Counted from the first letter of the stretch, positions 9,703-19,606 are shown. The stretch: 45,558 nucleotides of DNA from Promethearchaeota archaeon (GCA_018238965.1 JABCSI010000003.1:1-45558), one strand, 5' to 3'. Notes: generated by a model not told the origin, from the letters alone. Numbers and translations are program-made.

Positions 9703-11190
9703 ATGACAAGTAAATTCCTAAAACTATTTTCCCCGTTTGTTCGGATTACTCCCGAGATTAAACAACCCGATAGGGAAATAACATTTAAAGACAAATTGAT
9801 TTATACCTTCATTGTCTTGCTTATCTACATTATCATGTCAAACGTGCCGTTGTATGGCATTGCGACTGAAGTTGGCGCAGATTATTATTATTGGCTGCGT
9901 GTTATTCTTGCCAGTAATCGTGGTACCCTAACCGAGCTTGGTATCGGACCCATAGTCACTGCGGGGTTAATTCTTCAATTATTACAAGGTTCAAAACTTA
10001 TCAACGTTAACATGTCAGACCCGAGCGACCGGGCACTGTTCACAGGGGCGCAGAAAGTTATAGCGATGATTCTTACCATGGTCCAAATCATTGCCTATAT
10101 CTTCGGAGATGCTTTTGGAGACCATACCAACGCCGATGGAACAGGATTGACCACCACTGCCATGATCTTAATCTTCATCCAATTATTGATGTCCGGCATT
10201 GTAATCATGATGATGGATGAAATTCTACAGAAAGGCTATGGATTGGGCTCTGGAATCTCACTCTTCATTGCCAGTGGTGTTGCCGGTCAAATATTCTGGA
10301 ATTCCTTCAGTTGGTTCGGAGATGAAGATGAATTACCCAAGGGAATCATCATCGCGTTCTTTTCCGTTCTCTTTAATCCCTCTAATACCGATCTCCGAAT
10401 TAGAGACTTGTGGATTCGTGAAGCGAATGCTCCTGGGTTATTAGGTCTTTTTACAACTTTTCTTATATTTTTCGTCGTTATATATGTTGAAACAATGCGG
10501 GTGGAAATCCCCTTGACCTATGCCGGTTACAAGGGGTATAAAGGAAAATATCCGATGAAATTACTGTATGTATCGAATATTCCCGTCATATTAGCCCAAG
10601 CGCTGTATGCCAACCTTCTCTTCTTCGGTCAATTACTTTGGAATTGGTCCCAGGATTCGGGAAGGGCGACTTGGTGGGTGAGTTGGTTCGGGGAATTTGA
10701 AACTTCGGAGTCTGGGCAGTACCTTTCTCCTACGCGGGGGCTGCTTAAATACCTTACTGCCCCCCAAGGCTTGGGATCCATTATCACTGCATTCCAAGAA
10801 GGAGAAGGGGGGGATCTGATCCTGCAATCCTCCATATATCTGATAATTTTTGTCACTATCTGTGTGGTATTCGGACAAATTTGGGTAGAGGTATCAGGAC
10901 TGGCACCCCGGGATATAGCGGGGCAAATTCTCGATTCCCGTATGCAAATTCCTGGATTTCGTCGAAGTGAAAAAGTTATTGAAAAAATCCTCAAACGATA
11001 TATCGGTCCCTTAACCATTATATGTGGGATTATTGTCGGTGTGCTTAGTTTCCTAGCTGATTTCCTGGGAGCGCTGAGTACAGGAACTGGATTGCTTTTA
11101 ACTGTCGGGATTATCCAAAATTACGCAGAAACCATTTCCCAAGAAGCTGCCCAAGAGCAGTTTCCGGGTATGGGCTCATTCTTCGGCTAA
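9703..11190 (+). CDS. secY: Preprotein translocase SecY (Sec61 alpha)
   Basis: This is a ten-helix membrane protein of 495 aa, the pore subunit of the Sec translocon. The start (residues 1-45) carries the conserved archaeal/eukaryotic opening LKLFSPFVRITPEIKQPDREI with the following KLIYT segment. SDPSDRALFTGAQK and LQKGYGLGSGISLF are the familiar cytoplasmic and plug-proximal motifs, and RRSEKVIEKILKRYI forms the loop before the last helices. The ATG at 9703 fits this alignment. It lies about 180 bp upstream of the DUF106 gene, the usual archaeal order. SecE and SecG are not in the window. Confidence 0.97.
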   Translation: MTSKFLKLFSPFVRITPEIKQPDREITFKDKLIYTFIVLLIYIIMSNVPLYGIATEVGADYYYWLRVILASNRGTLTELGIGPIVTAGLILQLLQGSKLINVNMSDPSDRALFTGAQKVIAMILTMVQIIAYIFGDAFGDHTNADGTGLTTTAMILIFIQLLMSGIVIMMMDEILQKGYGLGSGISLFIASGVAGQIFWNSFSWFGDEDELPKGIIIAFFSVLFNPSNTDLRIRDLWIREANAPGLLGLFTTFLIFFVVIYVETMRVEIPLTYAGYKGYKGKYPMKLLYVSNIPVILAQALYANLLFFGQLLWNWSQDSGRATWWVSWFGEFETSESGQYLSPTRGLLKYLTAPQGLGSIITAFQEGEGGDLILQSSIYLIIFVTICVVFGQIWVEVSGLAPRDIAGQILDSRMQIPGFRRSEKVIEKILKRYIGPLTIICGIIVGVLSFLADFLGALSTGTGLLLTVGIIQNYAETISQEAAQEQFPGMGSFFG

Positions 11191-11220
11191 TTCAACTAGT
11201 TTGATTTATTCGATTAATTT

Positions 11221-11247
11221 GGCTAATTTAGCTAATCTGGCTAATTA
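11221..11247 (+). repeat. Three 9-bp tandem repeats after secY
   Basis: GGCTAATTT, AGCTAATCT and GGCTAATTA follow each other directly, about 30 nt after the secY stop, and lead into a T-rich tract (11248-11265) that could terminate the transcript. Confidence 0.5.
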
Positions 11248-11370
11248 GTTTTTATCTTTTTTCCCTTTCCCATTCCAAATTCTTATCAATTTTGTTTCTT
11301 CTTCCATTTCAATTTCTTTCACTCCTTCGTACGGAAGATTTTATTATTATTGGAATCTTGAATATGATGT

Positions 11371-12042
11371 ATGTTTGCGGTTATTCAAGCGTGGGCCGAT
11401 TTCATTTTCCTCATTTCCCGGCCCCCCAACTCGCTCTGGTTTATTTTCCTTATATGTTTAGTGGTTTCATTGACATCCACCATCCTAAATAAAAAATTGA
11501 TTGATCATGATAAAGCTGCACGAATTCAAGAAAAGGTGAGCGATCACAATGCCAAGAAAAAAGAATTGTTGAAGCTCTCGGAGACCAATCCTTCACGATA
11601 TGCCCGTGAATACAAAAAATGGAAACGTCAAGATGAAAGTGTCCAGAAAATGCAGCAATCCATGCAAATGGAACGATTAAAACCTACTTTCATTACTTTT
11701 ATTCCATTGATGGCTTTCTTCTTTGTCATTCGGGGTCTTTATACTCCAGATTGGAGCATCATTCAGATGCCTGTTGCTCTCCCTCCCATGAACCCCATGG
11801 AAGAATTCCCAGCTTTTATTGTAAACATGATGCGAGCACAAATGTTTTCCACATTGGGCAATTTGGCCGTGGAAGCGGGATTCTTAGGTTATACCGGTTG
11901 GTACATGCTGTGCTCCTTCAGTTTAAACTCCATAATTCAAAAAATATTCGGAATTTCCAAAACGGCCTCAGGGCAATCGGGAACATCATTATTCGATAGC
12001 GCCGCCCAAACAGAGCTACCCAAACCCAGCGATCTGCGGTAA
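11371..12042 (+). CDS. DUF106 / EMC3-TMCO1-YidC superfamily membrane insertase
   Basis: The 223-aa protein has a first membrane helix (about 22-42), a charged helical hairpin rich in Lys and Glu (48-100), then two or three further hydrophobic helices (about 110-190) with a Met-rich face (PMNPMEEFPAFIVNMMRAQMF is split by the helix). This layout is that of archaeal DUF106 proteins, the Oxa1/YidC/EMC3/TMCO1 insertase superfamily, which insert membrane proteins beside the translocon. Its place directly downstream of secY is the usual archaeal arrangement and supports the call. The C-terminus is a short polar tail. The start at 11371 leaves one short lead before the first helix. Confidence 0.88.
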   Translation: MFAVIQAWADFIFLISRPPNSLWFIFLICLVVSLTSTILNKKLIDHDKAARIQEKVSDHNAKKKELLKLSETNPSRYAREYKKWKRQDESVQKMQQSMQMERLKPTFITFIPLMAFFFVIRGLYTPDWSIIQMPVALPPMNPMEEFPAFIVNMMRAQMFSTLGNLAVEAGFLGYTGWYMLCSFSLNSIIQKIFGISKTASGQSGTSLFDSAAQTELPKPSDLR

Positions 12043-12280
12043 CTACAAGCAACTAGCTGGTATATTTCGACATATAATCTTTTTTACCATGATTTTTCCC
12101 ATTACTATTAAATTCCCATAAATTCTATTTTTACTTTTCCATGATCTATCCATTTACAAGATTATTCCAGTACATTTTTCGGCTCCGTTTTCGTCCCGAA
12201 TTACCCCTTTCTAGTGATCTATAGCATTTCTATTGAAGCAGAAATGGAGAATTAGTGCTAAAGAAAAAATTAATAAGAGG

Positions 12281-12880
12281 ATGTTATGTTCCTTATATGC
12301 AATGCCTCCCGAAAACCCCTTCCTTTCCCCAAATGGCTTAGATTTGGAAGAAAATGGCATCGGTAATGGTGATGAGATCGAAGAAAATGCTCAAATCATC
12401 GACGTCTCTAATTTCTTCAACTATCAGAAAGCGATCAACTCGCTAATGGATTATTTAAACATGGCCATTGATGAAACTATTTCGGGATTTACGCGATCGG
12501 ACCAATTACTCTTCTCGCATGCGAACAAAAAGCTCATACTCAATGCCATATTGGAATCCGGGTTCTATGATTTTTGTAAATACCGCTTGGCCGAGGTCGC
12601 CCAAAGTAAAGCCGTGGAAGATCAAAGTCAATTCATGACCATGATGTCGCAGGTTCAAGGAGAGATTGATCTCTTGGCTTACCTCTTAGTCAATACCCGT
12701 TTAGCCCACCGAAGTTTGAATTTTGATCTTTTCTTAAGCCTTCTGAAGGGTGGACTTTTCGTAGATATTCTGGAGACCCACGAACGAATTGTGAAGGATA
12801 TGCGACAGCGGGAGCAAACCCTGAATTCCCAGAATATACGCGAGAATGTCAAAGTAAATGATAATTCCTTTTATATTTAG
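12281..12880 (+). CDS. Unknown helical protein (about 200 aa)
   Basis: I do not recognise it. The first ~40 residues are acidic and probably disordered; the rest is predominantly helical (SLMDYLNMAIDETISGF, FSHANKKLILNAILESGFYD, LLAYLLVNTRLAHRSLNFDLF) with no metal site, signal peptide or membrane span. The frame extends up to a TTG at 12233, but the ATG codons at 12281 and 12302 are better starts; 12281 follows an AAGAGG. It lies downstream of the SecY/DUF106 pair in the same direction, 238 bp away, too far to claim an operon. Confidence 0.5.
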   Translation: MLCSLYAMPPENPFLSPNGLDLEENGIGNGDEIEENAQIIDVSNFFNYQKAINSLMDYLNMAIDETISGFTRSDQLLFSHANKKLILNAILESGFYDFCKYRLAEVAQSKAVEDQSQFMTMMSQVQGEIDLLAYLLVNTRLAHRSLNFDLFLSLLKGGLFVDILETHERIVKDMRQREQTLNSQNIRENVKVNDNSFYI

Positions 12881-12921
12881 GCCATTTTCGGATAACAAGA
12901 CTGACCTTTTTTGAGAAACTT

Positions 12922-13875
12922 CTATTTTTTAGAATCGCCTAGTTTAGTTGCCAAACGATAGGTTTTTTGAGTGACATTCAAATAAAGCTCCCGAAAAACT
13001 TGCACGAATTCATCGGGCTTCGCTAAATTTGGCGCCAGTCCCAAACTGTCTAAAGTACTTATGTCTTTCCCCGGTTTGGAGAATCGAAATCCGATTTTAT
13101 AGGGGGAATTGGCCTGAATAAAGGCCGAAGGGTCCAAATCCTGAGAAGGTAAAATAGGGACATCGAAGGTGGCAGATGCGATATTGATCATCTTCCGGAT
13201 CTTTTTTACCGAAATGGAGATAGGTTCTTTTGCACACGAGCGCGATTCTTTAATCAAAGCCAAAATTTCATTTCGGTCTTTCCCACGGAGTTTTAACAAG
13301 AGAAAGGGATCAAAATCGAATACACGGGCGACATACAAAATAGTAGCAGCAATATGTTTGCATGGAATCGCTTGGTCAGGACATGAACACGACGCATTCA
13401 AATCCGAGGTGCGACTGGGAAACAATTCGACTCCTGCTTCTTCAAAAAGTGTTTCGAAATCTTCTGGAATTGTATTTTCCAAGAGTTTGATGGTATAATA
13501 GGCCTTTTCGGCAATGTTATTACTGATTCGCTCCCATTCCGATTCGGAAAGTGTATCGAACATCACTTTTACTCTATAGGGTGTAGGGGCGGTCCCTTGC
13601 ACAGTTGCGAAAATCATCCCCGGAGTGATGGTTATATTTGATACACGTTCTTCTTGGGAATACCGGATTCCCCGTTGCATTCGGAAGGGGCGACCGTATT
13701 CTAACATCTGGTTAACCCATTTCCTTCCCCAATTAGATTGGGCAAAACCATGTAATTCACGTTTGATTTCTTGAACTTCCTTACGGACCTGTTGATGATT
13801 TCGTTTTTTGTGACTGGATTTTTGAAAATTTTTTCGATTGTAGGGAGTTTTTCGGGGAGTTGGTCTGCGGTCCAT
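12922..13875 (-). CDS. SWIM zinc-finger protein, partner of the SNF2 ATPase
   Basis: The SWIM motif is C163-x-C165-x6-C172-x-H174, binding one zinc and expected to contact DNA or protein. The N-terminal 40 residues are strongly basic. Its ATG at 13875 abuts the stop codon of the SNF2 gene (TTA complement at 13876-13878), with a GGAGGT ribosome binding site 7 nt upstream inside the SNF2 coding end, so the two are translated together. SWIM proteins next to SNF2-family ATPases are a recurrent pair in archaea and bacteria. The C-terminal 130 residues match nothing I know. Confidence 0.88.
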   Translation of the reverse strand: MDRRPTPRKTPYNRKNFQKSSHKKRNHQQVRKEVQEIKRELHGFAQSNWGRKWVNQMLEYGRPFRMQRGIRYSQEERVSNITITPGMIFATVQGTAPTPYRVKVMFDTLSESEWERISNNIAEKAYYTIKLLENTIPEDFETLFEEAGVELFPSRTSDLNASCSCPDQAIPCKHIAATILYVARVFDFDPFLLLKLRGKDRNEILALIKESRSCAKEPISISVKKIRKMINIASATFDVPILPSQDLDPSAFIQANSPYKIGFRFSKPGKDISTLDSLGLAPNLAKPDEFVQVFRELYLNVTQKTYRLATKLGDSKK

Positions 13876-16800
13876 TTAATATACCTCCGTGGTTTGGGAA
13901 AGAGAAAAGAGTTCCTTGAGTTCTTCATTCGATAGGGAAGTGATCCATGTTTCATCCTTGGAGCTGAGGATTGCTCCGGCCAGCGCGCGCTTTTCTTCTA
14001 ACATTTGGTCGATTTTTTCTTCAATGGTTCCCGTTGCAATGAATTTATACACATTAACACGTTGAGTTTGGCCGATTCGGTATGCACGGTCCGTGGCTTG
14101 ATCCTCCACTGCGGGATTCCACCAACGATCATAATGGAATACCGTTGAAGCCTGTGTCAAATTTAATCCGGTCCCTCCTGCCCGAAGAGAAAGGATTAAT
14201 ATGGGCATGGAATCATACGCTGTCGATTGAAATTCATCCACCAAAGTGCGCCGACGTTTGATTGGAACTCCTCCGTGAAACCAGCCGATGGGAACTTTGT
14301 ATTTTGTTTCCAGAAAGGATTTCAAAAGATCTCCCATTTGTTTAAATTGTGTGAAGATAAGAATTTTTTCACCCTCTTCCAGGATTTCTTCCACCATTTC
14401 CGATAAGCGTTCCAATTTCTGCGAACCGTGGAGAAATTGTTTATATCCAATTTGATGGGTATCCCCAGAATCAAGTTGATCAGATGGAGCACTTGGGGTT
14501 GATGGGCCAGATGTGGTAGATGGTGTAGGTGAGGTTCCCACAGGAAGGATTTCAACTACGTCATCGGGCTTGTGCTGGAATTGTACGGGATGGTTGCAAA
14601 TTTGTTTAGTGAAGGTGAGTAATTTCAGAATTAGACCCCGGCGCTTAACATCCTCAGCGGGATATTGTTCCATTTCTTCGAGTGTGTCATGGACTACTTG
14701 GGTATAAAGTGCCGCTTGGGGGGGACTCAATTCCAAGTAAATCTTGATTTCATTCTTTTCTGGGAGATCCTGAATAATATTTTTATCGGTTTTTAGACGT
14801 CTGAGAATAAAGGGGGCGATAAATTTTTTGAGGCGTTCTGCACTTTGTTCGTCGTGATACCGTTCAATCGGTAAGATGAACTTTCTCTGAAATATGGCAC
14901 GTTTTCCTAGCAAGCCCGGATTGAGAAATTCAAAGAGAGTCCACAATTCTATCAATCGATTTTCGATCGGAGTTCCACTTAGTGCAATCCGAAACTGGGA
15001 ATTTAAGCGAAGGATCGCTTTGGTTTTCTGCGCTTGGTAGTTCTTGATATTTTGGGATTCATCCAACACCACTCCTGCGAAGGAGATCGCTTCCAAAAAG
15101 TCGATATCATTACGCAGGGTACCATATGTGGTTAGAATAACAGTATGTTTGTTCGAAAATGTCTTGACTGCCTCTAATTCCTTGAGACGATCGGGACCAT
15201 GATGCGTAAGTACCTTCAATGAGGGTGCAAATTTGCGAAGTTCTCGGCCCCAGTTAAACAAAACGGAAGTGGGACAGACGATTAGGATCGAACCTAAAGC
15301 ATGGGGTACATCTTCTTGTCGTTTTTGTAAAAAGGCTATTACTTCTATTGTTTTACCTAAGCCCATATCATCCGCAAGACAAATCCCAAAATTCAACCGG
15401 GTCATATGGGTGAGCCATGTTAGCCCTTTTTGTTGATATTGACGCAATGTGCCTTGAAAATCAAAAGGATCTGCTATGGGAACAAATTCATCGATATGTT
15501 CCAATTGGTGAATGATTCCACTGAAATTGCCCTCTACCACGACTTCATACTGAGTTGCTCCTTCACCAAGTTTAACTCCTCCGACCATCCCCAATTTTAG
15601 CGCTTCAGTGTACGGAATATCCCCCTTTATTTTCGTATTTGCCTCAAAAATCGGGCGAAGATTTTCCATATCTTCCTGATCCACCAAGATCCAATGATCT
15701 CTCCAAAATATAAGCGGTTCCCGAGCATTGGCTAATTCTAGAAATTCCTTTTCGGTTAAGGTTTTACCCTCAATAGTACCTTCCCATCTGAATTCCAGCA
15801 TTGAATCCATATCAAATAATGCTTGGGGAGAACCCACACCTCCATCGCCGCTTGATCTTAGTGATGAATTTGTGCTCACCGTCGATTTTCCGGTAGATTG
15901 TTTGGGTTGAATCACTAACCGTGCACTGAGCCTTTGCTGTCCCTGTGCGGCGAATTCTTCGGGTAAAACTACATTAAATCCCGCTTGGATCAGCAGATAC
16001 ATCGAATAGCGCATGAAATCCATGACTTCTCCCGCCTTCAATTTGACTTGGGAAGGGGCTTTTCCGAATAGTGCCCGCTTAATTGGTGGGAAGAGTTTGG
16101 AGGATGTTCCCAATGCCCGTAATGTATCTTCCTGTAATCCGCTTTCATCATCACAGACATTGGCATATTCTTCGTGATGGGTGAGAATTCCTCCCCACAA
16201 TTCCTGGAGTGGGATGAAATAATTCGGATCGTGGAGAGGTTGGAGATAAAAACCCAAATTCCAATCAGATTTTTCAGATTTGGGATATTCTAAGCGAAAA
16301 GTGAATGAGAGTCCGTAGGAAAAGGAAAAACCCTGGATGTTTTGGACCCAATTCCGTAAAATCCCCGGAATGGGAGTATCACAAAATCGGGTGACTTGAA
16401 ATTCACGGTGCTTACTGATACAAGCATGTAAAAAGCGCAGATCCCATGGAGTATTCGGATCCTCAGAGCAGGCATTTTTCATTTCCTCCGGTGCATATTC
16501 ATACAAAGCGGAAAACTTGGAGAGAAATTTCTTACTGAGGGATTCCCGAATCATATAGTCTCCGATTGTATCTATATATTCCACGAATAGATAGGAAGGA
16601 TGCCATAAACCCGAAGTTTGATATTCTTTTACGTTTCCATGGGGAGGAATGATATTTATTGGTATATTGTACCCGCTCCAGGAAGCCTGGCGTAATAAAG
16701 TGTTAAAGCGTTGATGATCTAACTGGGTTTTAAGAATTATTTTCCATTGTCCTTCGAATATGTTAGCCTCAACATCACGAAGCATCGGAACAAAATTACC

Positions 16801-17349
16801 TCGAGCGAGTAATTCCATGGTAAATTTAGTCAAATACGCCCATAATTTGATAGATTCAGAATATTGTAAGATTTTTTTTGTACGATCTTTGCTCTCTATG
16901 ATTTGGAGTTGAAACAGGAGTTTGATAGCAGGGGGCAGGGGGATGATTTTTGCCAAGGTTTTCCTCAATTGAAAAAATTTCTGCTTAGGGAATTCGATCG
17001 GAGAGTGCTCATCTTGAAGTTCACTTAATGAAGGATTGATATGTTGCATTTGATAAGGATGCGCCAGAAGAAGTTCACATGTGAGTAATTTTTTCGCAGG
17101 TATATCGGGGAAATAGACCCCCATCTTCTGTTCCAATTGATTTAGAGGCGAGATGACCTTATTTTCCTGTTCATTTTCAGTTTCTTTTTTAGCTACTTCA
17201 TTCAAACCATCCTCTAAATCAGGGTTTGAAAGCCACATTATGAAGAAACTGGATTTTTTTGGGGGCATGGATGCTTTCGTCAACAGTTGAAATTGCGATG
17301 CATCTTTGGTCCAATATTTTGCTGTAACATAGGTTAATTGTAAATTCAT
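13876..17349 (-). CDS. SNF2-family ATPase (Swi2/Snf2 helicase)
   Basis: This is a large SF2 translocase of about 1157 aa. The ATPase core fills the C-terminal half: DDMGLGKT near residue 660, DESQ (Walker B, instead of DEGH) near 762, SGTPIENR, LILSLRAGGTGLNLT, and motif VI DRAYRIGQ near 1090. The N-terminal ~600 residues are a long accessory region, as in bacterial and archaeal SNF2 proteins of the SSO1653/HelZ type. A Thr/Ser/Pro-rich insert lies between the two RecA lobes (TPSTTSGPSTPSAPSD). It probably moves along duplex DNA to remodel protein-DNA complexes. The frame continues to a TTG at 17370, but the ATG at 17349, with a weak AT-rich box about 27 bp upstream, is preferred. Confidence 0.93.
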   Translation of the reverse strand: MNLQLTYVTAKYWTKDASQFQLLTKASMPPKKSSFFIMWLSNPDLEDGLNEVAKKETENEQENKVISPLNQLEQKMGVYFPDIPAKKLLTCELLLAHPYQMQHINPSLSELQDEHSPIEFPKQKFFQLRKTLAKIIPLPPAIKLLFQLQIIESKDRTKKILQYSESIKLWAYLTKFTMELLARGNFVPMLRDVEANIFEGQWKIILKTQLDHQRFNTLLRQASWSGYNIPINIIPPHGNVKEYQTSGLWHPSYLFVEYIDTIGDYMIRESLSKKFLSKFSALYEYAPEEMKNACSEDPNTPWDLRFLHACISKHREFQVTRFCDTPIPGILRNWVQNIQGFSFSYGLSFTFRLEYPKSEKSDWNLGFYLQPLHDPNYFIPLQELWGGILTHHEEYANVCDDESGLQEDTLRALGTSSKLFPPIKRALFGKAPSQVKLKAGEVMDFMRYSMYLLIQAGFNVVLPEEFAAQGQQRLSARLVIQPKQSTGKSTVSTNSSLRSSGDGGVGSPQALFDMDSMLEFRWEGTIEGKTLTEKEFLELANAREPLIFWRDHWILVDQEDMENLRPIFEANTKIKGDIPYTEALKLGMVGGVKLGEGATQYEVVVEGNFSGIIHQLEHIDEFVPIADPFDFQGTLRQYQQKGLTWLTHMTRLNFGICLADDMGLGKTIEVIAFLQKRQEDVPHALGSILIVCPTSVLFNWGRELRKFAPSLKVLTHHGPDRLKELEAVKTFSNKHTVILTTYGTLRNDIDFLEAISFAGVVLDESQNIKNYQAQKTKAILRLNSQFRIALSGTPIENRLIELWTLFEFLNPGLLGKRAIFQRKFILPIERYHDEQSAERLKKFIAPFILRRLKTDKNIIQDLPEKNEIKIYLELSPPQAALYTQVVHDTLEEMEQYPAEDVKRRGLILKLLTFTKQICNHPVQFQHKPDDVVEILPVGTSPTPSTTSGPSTPSAPSDQLDSGDTHQIGYKQFLHGSQKLERLSEMVEEILEEGEKILIFTQFKQMGDLLKSFLETKYKVPIGWFHGGVPIKRRRTLVDEFQSTAYDSMPILILSLRAGGTGLNLTQASTVFHYDRWWNPAVEDQATDRAYRIGQTQRVNVYKFIATGTIEEKIDQMLEEKRALAGAILSSKDETWITSLSNEELKELFSLSQTTEVY

Positions 17350-17370
17350 TATTTGAATTCTCCCAACCAA

Positions 17371-17846
17371 GACTTATTCGATAGTAAATTCCCCCATCTT
17401 TCGGAGAAAGGGTGCTACATAGAGTGATTTTAACGTGAATATGTATTGACTCGATAAATTACCAAAGAATGTGGTGAGTGTGAAATTAATGATAAGGTGA
17501 ATGTGAAATTAATGATAAGGTGAATGTGAAATTAATGATAAGGTGATTTTTGTGTTAGCGTCTTGGATAAGTTTCGGATGGAATAACTTAAAGGCATTCA
17601 GACAAGCGCATTTTGTAGTATAAACTTCAGTAAAGTGACAGAAACGGGATTTAGTTCTCCCTCTACCAATTTAATTTAAACACCCTTCCGAAATAAAAAT
17701 TATGGTTATACACCATTATCGGGAAAGGTAGTTTAACTAAAATTTTCATATTATTTCTTCTTCTTGCTTATTCAATTGAAAATTTTGCAACCTATTGCAC
17801 GTTATATTTATCAATAACCGAACTGTATATCGAACTTCTTAATATT
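17371..17846. other. 476-bp spacer with a 3 x 23-bp tandem repeat
   Basis: No reading frame of note. The only structure I see is the tandem repeat at 17474-17542, listed separately, between the SNF2 gene (reading away) and the coiled-coil gene (ending here). Confidence 0.6.
17474..17542 (+). repeat. Tandem repeat, three 23-bp units
   Basis: Units 17474-17496, 17497-17519 and 17520-17542 are identical except for one base in the first (GTGAGTG against GTGAATG); each ends in ATTAATGATAAG. A fourth unit begins (GTGA) and breaks off. It lies about 125 bp upstream of the SNF2 start and could bind a regulator or be a simple replication-slippage array. Confidence 0.9.
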
Positions 17847-19343
17847 TTAATCGATTTCTGGGGGATCAGAAGTATCGGGATTTGACTCTGAAGCGGCTTT
17901 ATCTTCTTTTTGCTTCTTTCGTTGCTCATTTTTTTGCTCTTTTTCTTTTTTACGGGCTTCTGCACGTTGTTGAGCCTGAGCCGCTTTTTGTGTGCGCATC
18001 AACATCCGGGCTTCAGCGTTCTTTTGCGCCATAGCACGTTTTTCTGCATCCTTTTGTTTCTTCGCTTCAGCCCGTTCTTGTGCTTTTACTACATTTTCTG
18101 CATCCTTTTGTTTCTTCGCTTCAGCCCGTTCTTGTGCTTTTACTACATTTTCTGCATCCTTTTGTTTCTTCGCTTCAGCTCGTTCTTGTGCTTTTACCAC
18201 TTTTTCAGCTTCATGGGCTTGACGGGTAAGTTCCTTCCAAATTCGGCGATCCTCTAGTTGAATCCGTAATTTTTCGCGGGATTCGGGGTATAGTCCGAGT
18301 CTATCTTGAAATATTGGAAGACTTAATTTTGATTCTTTTGGATTCCGCAAAGTTTCATCCTTATATTTGACATTAACTCGTTCATTCCAATCTTCTACCT
18401 GTCTATATAATGAACGCAAGTAATCTTTGAATTTCATTTGCTCGGATCGGGATAGAGAATATTCTGGTGAAGATTCCAATTGAGAGGCAATCGTTTCATA
18501 AGTTGTTAAAATCACTGGAACATGTTGGTTGATATGGGCATAAAATCCTTGAGATTCATACTCGAGTAATAGAGCCATTAATTCCGAGGCAAAGGCTTTA
18601 ATTAATTGAATTTCATCTTTAAAGGAAAGGGGTAATTGATATAATTTCATATCCTTTTCTGAGGTTTTAGCCCGAAATGCTGCAATCTGTTCTCGATTAT
18701 GCGGAATTGCTTCTGGATTAAGACGATGATGGATTTGAATCACCCCTTTTTGTAGAAGGGATGCATTTTCGAGGGAAACTTCCCCATTTTGCGAAGTATC
18801 TAGTGAAGATTTGAATTTGGTGATGATTCTCGTGAAATTATTCTTTAATTTTTTACCTACTGAACTACTTCCCTCCAGAGATGCAGAGGAAGTTTCTGTT
18901 TTGCGCAGTTCTTGCTGGTTATGCATTTCTTGGATTTGGGTTCGATAATCGGAAACTATAGCTTGTAATGATTGATAAATAGCGGAAATATAGTTAATGG
19001 GTACCTTCGAGGAGACCCGGAATTTGTTGGAATCTTCAGCATGGTATTTCAGTTTATAAGCTTCCATACGTGCTTCCATTTTGCGGTCTTGATTACGAAC
19101 TTCCTCTATGAGACTAAAATAAGTGCCAAAATTAGCATCATCTTTTCCGATCTTTTCGCAGGTATTACGGAAAGCGTTACCGATGCGTATTAAATTTTGA
19201 AGTTGAGGGGAATCATCGATTTTTTCGATTTCCTCATAAATCTGTTCTGTAAATCGTTTAAACGCTTGTATCAGCTCTTGTTCACAGCGATGGGTGAGCT
19301 GTTGCAATTGAAACTTATTCTTTCGGGTACGGATATAACTCAT
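17847..19343 (-). CDS. Coiled-coil protein with Lys/Ala/Glu-rich repeats (498 aa)
   Basis: I do not recognise the N-terminal 370 residues, which are largely helical and charged with no membrane segment. From about residue 380 the protein becomes a highly charged helix built from 18-residue repeats (VKAQERAEAKKQKDAEN, three near-perfect copies, then decaying ones) and ends in an acidic SNPDTSDPPEID tail. Such ERAEAKKQ runs form long single helices or coiled coils. Recent DNA-level duplication is visible (18041-18202). It probably acts as a spacer or scaffold. The ATG at 19343 is the natural start; no clear promoter is visible. Confidence 0.65.
   Translation of the reverse strand: MSYIRTRKNKFQLQQLTHRCEQELIQAFKRFTEQIYEEIEKIDDSPQLQNLIRIGNAFRNTCEKIGKDDANFGTYFSLIEEVRNQDRKMEARMEAYKLKYHAEDSNKFRVSSKVPINYISAIYQSLQAIVSDYRTQIQEMHNQQELRKTETSSASLEGSSSVGKKLKNNFTRIITKFKSSLDTSQNGEVSLENASLLQKGVIQIHHRLNPEAIPHNREQIAAFRAKTSEKDMKLYQLPLSFKDEIQLIKAFASELMALLLEYESQGFYAHINQHVPVILTTYETIASQLESSPEYSLSRSEQMKFKDYLRSLYRQVEDWNERVNVKYKDETLRNPKESKLSLPIFQDRLGLYPESREKLRIQLEDRRIWKELTRQAHEAEKVVKAQERAEAKKQKDAENVVKAQERAEAKKQKDAENVVKAQERAEAKKQKDAEKRAMAQKNAEARMLMRTQKAAQAQQRAEARKKEKEQKNEQRKKQKEDKAASESNPDTSDPPEID
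18041..18202 (-). repeat. Three 54-bp coding repeats in the coiled-coil gene
   Basis: Units begin at 18041, 18095 and 18149 with a period of exactly 54 bp (18 codons). The first two are identical and the third differs at a few bases, which points to recent in-frame duplication. Confidence 0.9.
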
Positions 19344-19577
19344 AATTGTGGTGCTGCCTCGGGTCTTTCTCTACTCCCCTTAAGAGCGCTTTGCATTTAG
19401 ATTTCATCACTTTGGATTTTTCTCACATGGTGCATACTGATATTTAACCCATGGGTATGAAAATATACTGCAAAACTTTTAATCAAACAAATAATTGTTT
19501 TCTTTTAAGATCAAGGGAACCAACGTCTCACCTTATTCCATCGAGAATTCGTTCTTTACACTCACATTCCCTTTCAT

Positions 19578-19585
19578 TATATAGC
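19578..19585 (+). promoter_or_regulatory. TATA box of the Tes-like gene
   Basis: TTATATAG is centred about 26 bp before the ATG at 19607, the spacing expected if transcription starts at the ATG itself. Confidence 0.55.
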
Positions 19586-19606
19586 TGCTAAAATCAGGTA
19601 AAAATT

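Noticed and set aside
17474-17542. CRISPR array
   Set aside because: The units are head-to-tail with no spacers between them and no cas genes nearby.
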